From an uncultured Bacteroidaceae bacterium (GTDB lineage Bacteria > Bacteroidota > Bacteroidia > Bacteroidales > Bacteroidaceae), in assembly GCA_944321635.1 (NCBI GenBank), contig CALULY010000011.1, positions 28,083 through 92,082 on the forward strand: 64,000 bases of DNA, written 5' to 3'. Position numbers and translations under genes: made by a program. The notes beneath the pieces are model-generated. The model did not search any database. It was not told where the DNA came from and worked only from the letters and a program-made list of their open reading frames with translations. Below, in pieces: positions 53,671-61,667 of the stretch (the first letter of the stretch is position 1; each line of letters begins with the position of its first letter).

Positions 53671-54399
53671 ATGAAAAAAGTTTTCGTGGCCGTTGCCTTA
53701 GCTACGGCAGTTGTTGCATCAGCATCAGCGCAAAACAAGTACAAACCCGAAGGGATGAGTTTCTCGGCCGAAATCAACTACTCTTTCGGTTCAGGCAGCA
53801 TCGGCGGCAACACTGGTGACGGTGCTTGGACTAATGGCGGCTTTGAGTTGCCTAAGTACGGTGCAAAGTTCCGTCTCTTCATTGACAACAACTGGGCTGT
53901 GCGTTTGAACCTCGGCCTTGGGACTGGCACTGACAAGACAACAGACTACTTCACCAACCCCAACGATCCAGACGACAAAAAAGAGTATGAAACTGTAGGA
54001 AAGAAGACTACGACAACGTTCTCCCTGATGCCCGGTTTTGAATACCACTTCAATAAATTCGAAAGGATATCTCCTTATGTCGGTGCAGAAATTGGTATCC
54101 TAACTAACACGACCAAGGAAAACGAAGAAAACGAATTAGATGAAACCACATACACCAAGAAAACTCCGGGTATAGGCTTTGCGTTCAACGTAATCACAGG
54201 ATTCGACGTTTACCTCTGCAAAGGTCTTTATATGGGCTGTGAACTTGGGTTGGGCTATGATTCAATGAAAACCAAGCGTTTCACCGAGACGACTGAAGCT
54301 GCTGGGGAAACACATGAGACAGAGGGTCCAGATTCCTCTCTTAAAAGTTTCTTCGGCTTCCACGCACAACCGTCGTTGCGCATCGGTTGGCACTTCTAA
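53671..54399 (+). CDS. Outer-membrane beta-barrel protein (OmpA-barrel type)
   Basis: A 242-residue exported protein with a signal peptide (MKKVFVAVALATAVVASASA). About eight amphipathic strands can be followed: MSFSAEINYSFGSG, GAKFRLFIDNNWAVRLNLGL, TTTTFSLMPGFEYHFNKFER, ISPYVGAEIGILTN, GIGFAFNVITGFDVYLCKGL, YMGCELGLGYDSM and the final FFGFHAQPSLRIGWHF with its terminal Phe. This is the PF13505-like small barrel. Probably an abundant structural porin-like protein. It has its own promoter and a strong terminator at 54426. Confidence 0.85.
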   Translation: MKKVFVAVALATAVVASASAQNKYKPEGMSFSAEINYSFGSGSIGGNTGDGAWTNGGFELPKYGAKFRLFIDNNWAVRLNLGLGTGTDKTTDYFTNPNDPDDKKEYETVGKKTTTTFSLMPGFEYHFNKFERISPYVGAEIGILTNTTKENEENELDETTYTKKTPGIGFAFNVITGFDVYLCKGLYMGCELGLGYDSMKTKRFTETTEAAGETHETEGPDSSLKSFFGFHAQPSLRIGWHF

Positions 54400-54425
54400 A
54401 CCACTGCCAGACGACAGCACGACAG

Positions 54426-54461
54426 ACGAGGCTTCCCCCTGCGGGAGGCCTCGTTTCGTTT
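54426..54461 (+). terminator. Terminator of the small barrel gene
   Basis: ACGAGGCTTCCC (54426-54437) and GGGAGGCCTCGT (54443-54454) pair over 12 positions (one G-U) with a 5-nt loop, followed by TTCGTTT. Confidence 0.85.
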
Positions 54462-54516
54462 GCCCGCAGCACTGCTTGCGCGGGAGGGATGGGATGTTAA
54501 ATTCGGTTTCGCCGCT

Positions 54517-54547
54517 ATTGCCAATTGCCTGCAATGGTTTACTTTTG
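54517..54547 (+). promoter_or_regulatory. Promoter of the TPR protein gene
   Basis: ATTG (54517-54520), 19-nt spacer, TACTTTTG (54540-54547). The final G lies only 5 nt before the ATG at 54553, so the transcript would be leaderless or nearly so. Confidence 0.6.
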
Positions 54548-54552
54548 CAGCC

Positions 54553-56562
54553 ATGTTAAATGCCATCAAAAAGAGCATCAGCACCCTCCTGCTGCCCATG
54601 GCCTTGCTCGCCGTCCCGACGGGTGCCGTGGCGCAAATCAACACCGACAGGGTGATGGACATCGGGCGCAACGCCCTTTATTTTGAGGACTACGTGCTGT
54701 CGATACAGTACTTCAACCAGGTCATCAGCGTCAAGCCCTACCTTTGCGAGCCCTACTTCTACCGTGGTCTGGCCAAATTCAGCCTCGGGGATTACCAGGG
54801 AGCGGAAGATGACTGCACACGGACGATTGACTGCAATCCCTTTGTCGTCAACGCATACCAAGTGCGTGGTCTGGCGAGAATCAACCTTGAGGACTATGCC
54901 GGCGCGATAGAGGACTACCGCGCAGCCTTGAAATATGAACCCGAGAACGTCGGCGTGCTGCACAACATCAGCCTGTGCTACTTGCAAGAGAAACAATATG
55001 AAACAGCAGACAGCACACTGGACTACCTTCTCAAAGTGTCCCCCAGCTACACAGACGCCTACATACTCAAGAGCCAGGTTAGCCTTGAGCGCGGCGACAC
55101 GGCGGCAGCATTCACCTACGCAGACACGGCGGTAGGCAAAGACCCCTACGACGCACGCTACTGGTCGGCGCGCGCCACCATCAGGCTGATGCAAGAGGAC
55201 TACAAGGATGCCGAGGGCGACCTGACGCAAGCCATCCGCTTGGGCATAGACAACGCGCCCAACTTCATCAACCGCGCCTTGGCACGCTACAACCTGAAAG
55301 ACCTGAGGGGCGCGATGGCAGACTATGACGAAGCGTTGGACCTTGACCCAAACAATTACATAGGGCTGTACAACCGTGGCCTGCTGCGTGCGCAAGTCGG
55401 CGACGACAACCGCGCCATAGAGGACTTTGACAAGGTGCTGGAGATGAATCCCGGCAACATGATGGCCCTGTTCAACCGCGCGCTGCTCCGCGAGAACACC
55501 GGGGACTACGCCGGGGCGATAGACGACTACACGACAGTGCTCGGCCGTTACCCGGAGTTCGCATACGGCTACCGCCGCCGTGCCGACTTGTACAAGAAGA
55601 CGGGCAACGGCGCACTCGCCGCCAAAGACGAGGACAAGCTGCTCAACATGGCACTTGACGAGCAATTTGGCAAGCCCCAGACGGGCGGCACAAGGCAGAC
55701 ACGCAGCGAATCGGATGACGACGTGGACAACTATGAGAAGATGATAATCGCCGACGACAATGACTTCACGGGCTACAACAACGACTATCGCGGCCGCATC
55801 CAGAACCGCAACGTCGAGGTACGTATGCAGCCGATGGTCGCCATGACCTACTACGAGCAGCCGAGCGAGCTCATCAACCACAGCCTTTACTACAAAGCCA
55901 TCGACGCGCTGGGCGACGACGGCGGCAAGACATCCAAGCTGATAATGACGACGCGCGAGCGGCCTCTGACCGAGGCGGAAGTCGAGCGGCACTTCTCCCT
56001 CATCAACAGCCGCAAACTGGACGCGCCCGACGGCATCGGTTGCGCCGAGCAGCATTTCCGCAGGGCGTTGGACTTCTACCTCGTGCAAGACTTTGACAGC
56101 GCGGTTGGCGACCTCGACGACGCTGAGGAGTGCGATGGCGGATTCTTCCCCACCTACTTCCTCCGCTCGCTCATCAACTGCAAGAAGATCGAGGTCGAGC
56201 AGTCGCAACAACCGGCCGAAGCCCTGCCGGGCAAGACCGACGGGACGGCGGCACTCGCCTTCCACGACTACGACAAGGTACTGGCAGACTTGGACAAGGT
56301 GGTCGAGCTCGCGCCGGACTTCCCCTACGCCTACTACAACCGCGCCTGCGTCAGGGCGATGCTCAAGGATTTCCTCGGGGCGTTGGACGACCTCGGCAAA
56401 GCCATAGAGCTTGACGGCAGTTTTGCCGAAGCCTACTACAACCGAGGCCTGGTCAACGTCTTCCTCGGCAACAACCGCCAAGGCATCGACGACCTGAGCC
56501 GTGCAGGTGAGCTGGGGATTGCCTCGTCCTACAACGTGATCAAACGATTCCGCAAACGATAA
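54553..56562 (+). CDS. Tetratricopeptide-repeat protein, exported
   Basis: A 669-residue protein with a signal peptide (MLNAIKKSISTLLLPMALLA) and at least ten TPR units. Those from about residue 65 to 370 are regular (FYRGLAKFSLGDYQGAEDDC, AYQVRGLARINLEDYAGAIE, NRALARYNLKDLRGAMADYD, LYNRGLLRAQVGDDNRAIED, LFNRALLRENTGDYAGAIDD). A low-complexity acidic linker (SESDDDVDNYEKM) and a ~130-residue divergent region follow, then three more TPRs near the C-terminus (YYNRACVRAMLKDFLGALDD, YYNRGLVNVFLGNNRQGI). It is a scaffold in the periplasm, function unknown. The start is supported by the signal peptide despite the very close promoter. Confidence 0.85.
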   Translation: MLNAIKKSISTLLLPMALLAVPTGAVAQINTDRVMDIGRNALYFEDYVLSIQYFNQVISVKPYLCEPYFYRGLAKFSLGDYQGAEDDCTRTIDCNPFVVNAYQVRGLARINLEDYAGAIEDYRAALKYEPENVGVLHNISLCYLQEKQYETADSTLDYLLKVSPSYTDAYILKSQVSLERGDTAAAFTYADTAVGKDPYDARYWSARATIRLMQEDYKDAEGDLTQAIRLGIDNAPNFINRALARYNLKDLRGAMADYDEALDLDPNNYIGLYNRGLLRAQVGDDNRAIEDFDKVLEMNPGNMMALFNRALLRENTGDYAGAIDDYTTVLGRYPEFAYGYRRRADLYKKTGNGALAAKDEDKLLNMALDEQFGKPQTGGTRQTRSESDDDVDNYEKMIIADDNDFTGYNNDYRGRIQNRNVEVRMQPMVAMTYYEQPSELINHSLYYKAIDALGDDGGKTSKLIMTTRERPLTEAEVERHFSLINSRKLDAPDGIGCAEQHFRRALDFYLVQDFDSAVGDLDDAEECDGGFFPTYFLRSLINCKKIEVEQSQQPAEALPGKTDGTAALAFHDYDKVLADLDKVVELAPDFPYAYYNRACVRAMLKDFLGALDDLGKAIELDGSFAEAYYNRGLVNVFLGNNRQGIDDLSRAGELGIASSYNVIKRFRKR

Positions 56563-56686
56563 CCGGCCAGGCAAGGCTCGCAAGGCACTGCCACCGCCAG
56601 CCCATGCCACAACCACGGCAAGCGACCCCGCATCCGCCGCAAGGCACTCCGGCGACGCAGGCCGGCGAGCTGCCGCCGTGGGGCCT

Positions 56687-56751
56687 TTTGTTAGTGCGAC
56701 TAACAAAGATTGTTACTGCCAATAACAAAGATTGTTAGTCGCACTAACAAA
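56687..56751. repeat. Array F: three 21-bp palindromes, 22-bp period
   Basis: Units at 56687-56707, 56709-56729 and 56731-56751, each separated by one G. Unit 1 is a perfect palindrome with arms TTTGTTAGT and ACTAACAAA around GCG; unit 3 has ATTGTTAGT/ACTAACAAA around CGC; unit 2 is degenerate. Layout and spacing are the same as array D, but the arms read TTAGT/ACTAA instead of TAAGT/ACTTA. It lies between the TPR gene and the 104-codon gene, ending 41 bp before that start codon. Confidence 0.8.
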
Positions 56752-56792
56752 GCACTTGAAAAGCACAAGCACTTAACTTAATAATACAGCGT

Positions 56793-57107
56793 ATGAAACC
56801 AAACGACAAAAACACCGTCACATGGAGGCAACAAGCCTCTGACATCGAGAGACAAATCAACGAAACGACAGCCGAGCTGCACCGCCTGCGCGCCGAACGC
56901 TCGCGCATCTACGCAGCCCGCCTTGCCGAACTCAAAGAAGCAAGCGGCGTGCCAACGTCGGTGTTGTGCAAGGAATGGCTCGACGGTCGCCTGTCCCAGG
57001 CAACGCTCGCCCACAAGATAGCCGGCCGCCAACCCGCCCTGCAACGCGATGTGGAGCTGCTCGAAGACGCTTTGAGGCGGCACGGCATCGCCCTGAACGA
57101 GGACTGA
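56793..57107 (+). CDS. Small charged coiled-coil protein, unknown
   Basis: A 104-residue protein with no recognised family. It starts MKPNDKNTVTWRQQASDIER; residues ~10-45 form a charged heptad-like helix (DIERQINETTAELHRLRAER), followed by EASGVPTSVLCKEWLDGRLS, which could be a small DNA-binding or recognition module, and a second helix (QRDVELLEDALRRHGIAL). No signal peptide. Codon use looks like that of its neighbours. The gene stands alone just downstream of array F and 119 bp before the PUR gene. It may be a genuine small regulator, but a spurious ORF cannot be excluded. Confidence 0.5.
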   Translation: MKPNDKNTVTWRQQASDIERQINETTAELHRLRAERSRIYAARLAELKEASGVPTSVLCKEWLDGRLSQATLAHKIAGRQPALQRDVELLEDALRRHGIALNED

Positions 57108-57165
57108 CGCGGCACACGGTGCACGGCGGCAAAGCCTTGGAAAGAAAGATTTAGAGCGTGTATGC

Positions 57166-57196
57166 CTTGATTTTCAAGATAAAAACATTATACTTG
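57166..57196 (+). promoter_or_regulatory. Promoter of the PUR protein gene
   Basis: CTTG (57166-57169), 19-nt spacer, TATACTTG (57189-57196); one mismatch in each element. Predicted leader about 25 nt. Confidence 0.45.
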
Positions 57197-57226
57197 CACG
57201 CACAACACAACATAAGGCGCAGAATC

Positions 57227-57604
57227 ATGGAAGATTTAGTGAAGAAAAACACGGGCGAGGCCAACGAAAAGGACATCATTTTCTCGAAATCAATAAAGGC
57301 CGGCAAGAGGATTTATTATCTTGACGTGAAGAAGAACAGGAAAGACGAGCTGTTCCTCGCCATCACCGAGAGCAAAAAGGTCATGGTGGGCTATGGCGAC
57401 GAGGCGCATCTCAACTTTGAGAAACACAAGATATTCCTCTACCGTGAGGACTTTGAGAAGTTCACCGAGGGGCTCAAGCAGGTGATAGACTACATCAACG
57501 AGCAGTCGGGCGAGCCTCAGTCCGACGGGGTCGCAAGCACCGACGACGGCAACGGGACGGAGGATAAGGACGATGGGTTGAAATTTGACATATCATTTGA
57601 GTGA
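57227..57604 (+). CDS. PUR family DNA/RNA-binding protein (DUF3276)
   Basis: A 125-residue nucleic-acid-binding protein of the bacterial PUR-alpha type, which binds single-stranded, purine-rich sequences. The PUR repeat is clear: IIFSKSIKAGKRIYYLDVKK, NRKDELFLAITESKK, KHKIFLYREDFEKFTEGLKQ. The C-terminal ~30 residues are acidic and low in complexity (STDDGNGTEDKDDG). The start MEDLVKKNTGE fits the family; an upstream extension would run across the promoter. It is conserved in most Bacteroidales as a single gene. Confidence 0.93.
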   Translation: MEDLVKKNTGEANEKDIIFSKSIKAGKRIYYLDVKKNRKDELFLAITESKKVMVGYGDEAHLNFEKHKIFLYREDFEKFTEGLKQVIDYINEQSGEPQSDGVASTDDGNGTEDKDDGLKFDISFE

Positions 57605-57610
57605 CCGGCA

Positions 57611-57638
57611 TGGCAGGCGGCAACTACCCTGCCTGCCA
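57611..57638 (+). terminator. Possible terminator of the PUR gene
   Basis: An 8-bp stem TGGCAGGC (57611-57618) / GCCTGCCA (57631-57638) 6 bp after the stop codon. No T-tract follows, so only weak support. Confidence 0.35.
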
Positions 57639-57792
57639 CCCGCCAAACGACAGCAACCGCGCGGGGCTGCAGACCAACCACGCACGATGAGACACCAAGA
57701 GATGACGGCCATCTCCACTTTATGAAAACACCACGCAGACAAGACGATGCCACATTGCCTGCAACAATAACAACCATTAACCCCAAAACGTT

Positions 57793-59322
57793 ATGAAAAC
57801 AAGAACATTGCCATTGAAACTGCTGGCACTGTGCGCTATCCTGATCATGCCAGCTTGCAGTGATGACGAGGTTGCCGACACAGGCACAGTCCAGAATCCC
57901 CCACCCCCCACCAGCGGGACAGTGGAACTCGCATCGACAGGCGCAAAAGCGAATGTCACAATCCCCATAAGCACACCATGGGAAGCATCATCATCGGCCG
58001 ACTGGCTGCAATTGTCGCAGATGGGAGGCAAGGGAGGCGAGACGGTCGAAGTCATAGCCGCCCGCAACATCACAGGGCAAGAACGTGTCGGTTACATACG
58101 CTTCAACGACACACCAGGCACGAAGTCGGCAACCGACTCGACCGAGATCGTCGTGCGCCAGCCAGCCGACGACACGGCATCGCCAGGGGTGGTGCTGACG
58201 GAGGCATATTACAGTAACGGCAACGTTTATGTCAAGATTTACAACGGACGCCAGTCATCCAGCACCATGCAGCAGCTCGACGTGGTGGGCGGCAGCGACT
58301 TCACATTCTCCGACCCGGACGCGCTGTTCCCGGACAAAGCACCGATCGTGTACATAGGCCAAGGCGAGGAGCACACCGCCAACCCCTACGTGCTGCTTGA
58401 CGAGAACGGGTTGGCCGAAGGGAAATTCTCAATAGCCGGCGAAGCGTCCGTCAACACCCTGCGCGTGAAACAGAACGTCGTCTGCACCGAGATGGGGCAG
58501 CTTGGCAACGAGGGGTCGGCATCGATGCACTTCACAGACGGGAGCATCATATACTATGGTGGCGGCATAGTCAGAGAGACCGACCTCGGCATGGGTGAAC
58601 ACACTTACAGCACCGAGTTCCGTTCCTATGACACGGCGACTGGTGACGAGATGTCATACGCTGACATCCCCGAGGAGGGAGCAGGATTTTGCTGGGGCGG
58701 CACTCCGTTCATCATTGGCGGCAGCGCGGTCTACCGCCTGTCTGGTGGCAATTGGCATGTCGTCACGACACGCAGCGGCGAGGTCCTGGCGGCGGCGGTC
58801 TATGGCGACGAAGTATATGCCGTGACGCGGGATGCCGTGTTGACATACACGCTTGGGACAGACGACATGGGCATTGTCGCCATGACTGAGAGTGGCAGCA
58901 AGCCACACGGGGTCTACTTCAACGATGTCAAGCACACCACTTCCGACGACGGGACTGTCTGGCTCCTTGATGACATGAGCCATGCAGCGCACCGCATCTC
59001 TGATGGAGGCATCGAGAGCTTTGATTGCCAGCCTGTCGATTCGCTTGGCGGCACGTTCAGGTTCATCGGGGTTTGCGACGGATGCATCTATGCCTTCAAC
59101 GATGAGACGGTGACACGCTACACTATCGGCGACAGCACGCCCGAGCCACTCAAGATGCTTGGCGGTTTTGACTGGGACGGCATGACAGAGTGCGCAGACG
59201 GCGTGCTCTACAACTTCGGCGGGACGGTCAGCCTGCGAGGGACAACGGCCGCATCACAAGACATGAGGCGTTTTGTCCCATCCGACTACGTGCCTATCTC
59301 TGTGGCTATCATGCCAGAATAG
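57793..59322 (+). CDS. BACON-domain lipoprotein with beta-propeller-like repeats
   Basis: A 509-residue lipoprotein; the signal ends with lipobox LIMPAC (Cys22). Residues ~40-120 form a BACON-type Ig-like domain (VELASTGAKANVTIPISTPW, SSADWLQLSQMGGKGGETVE, IRFNDTPGTKSATDSTEIVV), often mucin- or carbohydrate-associated in Bacteroidetes. The remaining ~380 residues have six or seven short blades (SMHFTDGSIIYYGGGIV, FCWGGTPFIIGGSAVYRLSG, EVLAAAVYGDEVYAVTRDAV, DGTVWLLDDMSHAAHRIS, DGCIYAFNDETVTRYTIG), like a beta-propeller. Probably surface-exposed. It ends with TAG, showing that TAG is a true stop in this genome. Confidence 0.8.
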   Translation: MKTRTLPLKLLALCAILIMPACSDDEVADTGTVQNPPPPTSGTVELASTGAKANVTIPISTPWEASSSADWLQLSQMGGKGGETVEVIAARNITGQERVGYIRFNDTPGTKSATDSTEIVVRQPADDTASPGVVLTEAYYSNGNVYVKIYNGRQSSSTMQQLDVVGGSDFTFSDPDALFPDKAPIVYIGQGEEHTANPYVLLDENGLAEGKFSIAGEASVNTLRVKQNVVCTEMGQLGNEGSASMHFTDGSIIYYGGGIVRETDLGMGEHTYSTEFRSYDTATGDEMSYADIPEEGAGFCWGGTPFIIGGSAVYRLSGGNWHVVTTRSGEVLAAAVYGDEVYAVTRDAVLTYTLGTDDMGIVAMTESGSKPHGVYFNDVKHTTSDDGTVWLLDDMSHAAHRISDGGIESFDCQPVDSLGGTFRFIGVCDGCIYAFNDETVTRYTIGDSTPEPLKMLGGFDWDGMTECADGVLYNFGGTVSLRGTTAASQDMRRFVPSDYVPISVAIMPE

Positions 59323-59347
59323 GCAAGACATACACCACCTGTTGTAC

Positions 59348-59385
59348 AGAAGCCCCTTGCCGCACGGTTGCGGCAAGGGGCTTCT
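59348..59385. terminator. Bidirectional terminator
   Basis: A perfect 17-bp stem, AGAAGCCCCTTGCCGCA (59348-59364) and its complement (59369-59385), 4-nt loop CGGT, between the convergent BACON and uvrD genes. The A/T at the stem base supplies short T-runs in both directions. Confidence 0.85.
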
Positions 59386-59412
59386 TGCATTCCATTACTG
59401 TAACTGATGGGC

Positions 59413-61665
59413 TTAGTCCAGCTTGGTGAACTTGGCATATTTGAGCAGCAACTGCTTGCTGCCGACGTTCTCAAACTCGACGTGAGCCTTTGTGCTGTCG
59501 CCGGTGTTCTCGATTTTGACGACCGTCCCCGTGCCGAACCTTTCATGGCGTATCCTGTCGCCGACGGAGATGCCGTATTCGGGTGAGGAAGCGCGCTCGA
59601 CAGGGTCGGATGTTTCGGGTGCTGGCATACGATGATATGTGGGTTTGCTTACAATGATTTTGGGTTTGTCATCGTAGGTTTTCGCTCCCTTGCCCGACAG
59701 TTGCAGGAAAGACGGGTCTATGTCTGTGATGAAACGGCTGGGACGGCAGAACTCGGTCTTGCCAAACCGCATCCTCGTCATCGCGTAGGACAGGCAGCAC
59801 CTCCGCTTTGCCCTCGTGATGGCGACGTAGCACAACCGTCGTTCCTCCTCTATGTGCGGCGGCGACTCAAAATCCATGACGTAGGGGAACAGCCCCTCTT
59901 CCATCCCGACAATGAACACGTCGGCGAACTCAAGCCCCTTGGCGGCGTGGATGGTCATGAGGTTGACCTTCTTGCCTGCGTCCTCGTCCTTGTTTTCCTC
60001 TATGTCCGTCAGCAGTGAAATCTCTGTTATGTAGTCGTAGACGGTGACAATCCGCCCCGCCTCCTCCATCTGTTCGCTGCAATAGGCGGCGATGGCGTTG
60101 CACAGTTCCTCGATGTTCTCGCGCTTCGACACATCCTCGATGTCGGTCGATTGCGCCAATTCGTGCCTGATGCCTGATGCCGCCAGCACCTTGTCTGCCA
60201 CGTCCATAGCCGACACCCCGTCTTGCAGGGAATAGGAACGCAATCCATCTATCAAATCCGTGAAGACTCCCACCTTGGCCGCCGCCGACGGCGACAGCCC
60301 GGTGTCATGGTGGCGCAGGTCTGACGCTATGCCCCAGATGGAAGTCCCCTCCTGCGACGCGGCAGCGATGAGCCTATCGACGGTGGTGCCGCCGATGCCG
60401 CGCTTGGGGTAGTTGACCACGCGCTTGAACGACTCGTCGTCATTGGGATTGCACAGCAGGCGGAAGTAGGCAAGCACGTCCTTGATCTCCTTGCGTTGGT
60501 AAAACGACTGCCCGCCATAGACCCTGTAAGGCACATTCCTCTTGCGCAGCTCTTCCTCGAATGCTCGTGACTGCGAATTGGTGCGGTAGAGGATGGCTAT
60601 CTCCTCGCACGGTTCGCCGGCATCGACCAAGCGTTTTATGCGGTTGGCGACGACGACGGCCTCCTCTATGTCAGACTGCGTGCGGATGAGTTGCAGTTTG
60701 TCGCCGACTTCACCCTTGGAAAAGGTGTCTTTCTGGATTTGGCGACGGTTTTTGAGTATGAGGCTGTTGGCCGCAGACACGATGTTTTGGGTGGAACGGT
60801 AGTTCTGCTCCAGCTTGAAGACCTGTGCCGTGGGGAACAGCTTGGTGAATGTCAGTATGTTGTCAATCTTGGCCCCACGAAACGAGTATATGCTCTGGGC
60901 ATCATCACCGACAACGCAGATGTTGTTTTTGCCGCCTTTGGTCAGCTGGAGCATGATCTTGTGCTGGGCGAAATTGGTGTCCTGATATTCATCGACGAGT
61001 ATGTAACGGAAAATGTCGGAATAGTGACGGCACACCTCCGGATGCTTCTCAAACAAGAGATAGGTGTAGACGAGCATATCGTCAAAGTCCATCACCCCGC
61101 ACTGACGGCAACGCTCCCAGTAGGCTTTGTAGATCTGTCCCATGGCCGGTTTGCCCGAGATCCGGTCATACTCTGCCAGACGTGCGTCAGAGAGATATTT
61201 GGTCGGCGAGATAAGGCTGTTTTTTGCATTGGATATGCGCGAGAACACCTCTGCCGGCTTGTACTGCTTGTTGCTGTCCAGCCCTTGCTCCTTGAGCAAC
61301 GCCTTTATGAGGCTGCGCGAATCGGTGTTGTCATAGATGGTGAAGTTGCGGGGGAAGCCTATCAACTCATGCTCCGCCTGCAAGATGCGCATAAACACGG
61401 AGTGGAACGTACCCATCCACAGCCTGCGTGCCAAGTCGTCGCCGACCATGGCGGCAATCCTATCCTTCATCTCGTTTGCGGCTTTCTTGGTGAAGGTGAG
61501 CGCGAGGATGGATGACGGTTCGTATCCGTTGTCGAGCAGGTATGCTATCTTGTAGGTGAGCACACGCGTCTTGCCCGACCCCGCCCCTGCCACGACGAGC
61601 GAGGGATGGTCGATGCATTTGACAGCGGCAAGCTGGCTGTCATTGAGGGTGGTGAGGTCTGTCAT
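59413..61665 (-). CDS. uvrD: ATP-dependent DNA helicase UvrD/PcrA
   Basis: A 750-residue superfamily 1A 3'-5' helicase for repair and replication restart. Motifs in order: Q motif LNDSQLAAVKCIDHPSLV, Walker A AGAGSGKTRVL, Ia ALTFTKKAANEM, II VDEYQDTNFAQ, III VVGDDAQSIYSFRGA, IV LEQNYRSTQNI, V LMTIHAAKGLEF, VI LCYVAITRAKRR. The C-terminal region has the PcrA-type Tudor-like tail (GDRIRHERFGTGTVVKIENT). The start MTDLTTLN lies 2 bp after the lptG stop; an earlier frame would enter lptG. Last gene of the lon-tgt-lptG-uvrD run. Confidence 0.96.
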   Translation of the reverse strand: MTDLTTLNDSQLAAVKCIDHPSLVVAGAGSGKTRVLTYKIAYLLDNGYEPSSILALTFTKKAANEMKDRIAAMVGDDLARRLWMGTFHSVFMRILQAEHELIGFPRNFTIYDNTDSRSLIKALLKEQGLDSNKQYKPAEVFSRISNAKNSLISPTKYLSDARLAEYDRISGKPAMGQIYKAYWERCRQCGVMDFDDMLVYTYLLFEKHPEVCRHYSDIFRYILVDEYQDTNFAQHKIMLQLTKGGKNNICVVGDDAQSIYSFRGAKIDNILTFTKLFPTAQVFKLEQNYRSTQNIVSAANSLILKNRRQIQKDTFSKGEVGDKLQLIRTQSDIEEAVVVANRIKRLVDAGEPCEEIAILYRTNSQSRAFEEELRKRNVPYRVYGGQSFYQRKEIKDVLAYFRLLCNPNDDESFKRVVNYPKRGIGGTTVDRLIAAASQEGTSIWGIASDLRHHDTGLSPSAAAKVGVFTDLIDGLRSYSLQDGVSAMDVADKVLAASGIRHELAQSTDIEDVSKRENIEELCNAIAAYCSEQMEEAGRIVTVYDYITEISLLTDIEENKDEDAGKKVNLMTIHAAKGLEFADVFIVGMEEGLFPYVMDFESPPHIEEERRLCYVAITRAKRRCCLSYAMTRMRFGKTEFCRPSRFITDIDPSFLQLSGKGAKTYDDKPKIIVSKPTYHRMPAPETSDPVERASSPEYGISVGDRIRHERFGTGTVVKIENTGDSTKAHVEFENVGSKQLLLKYAKFTKLD

Positions 61666-61667
61666 GT

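Noticed and set aside
54556..56706. 716-codon ORF antisense to the TPR gene
   Set aside because: A shadow of the G+C-rich TPR repeats on the other strand; it has no recognisable domain, while the plus strand has a signal peptide and regular TPRs.
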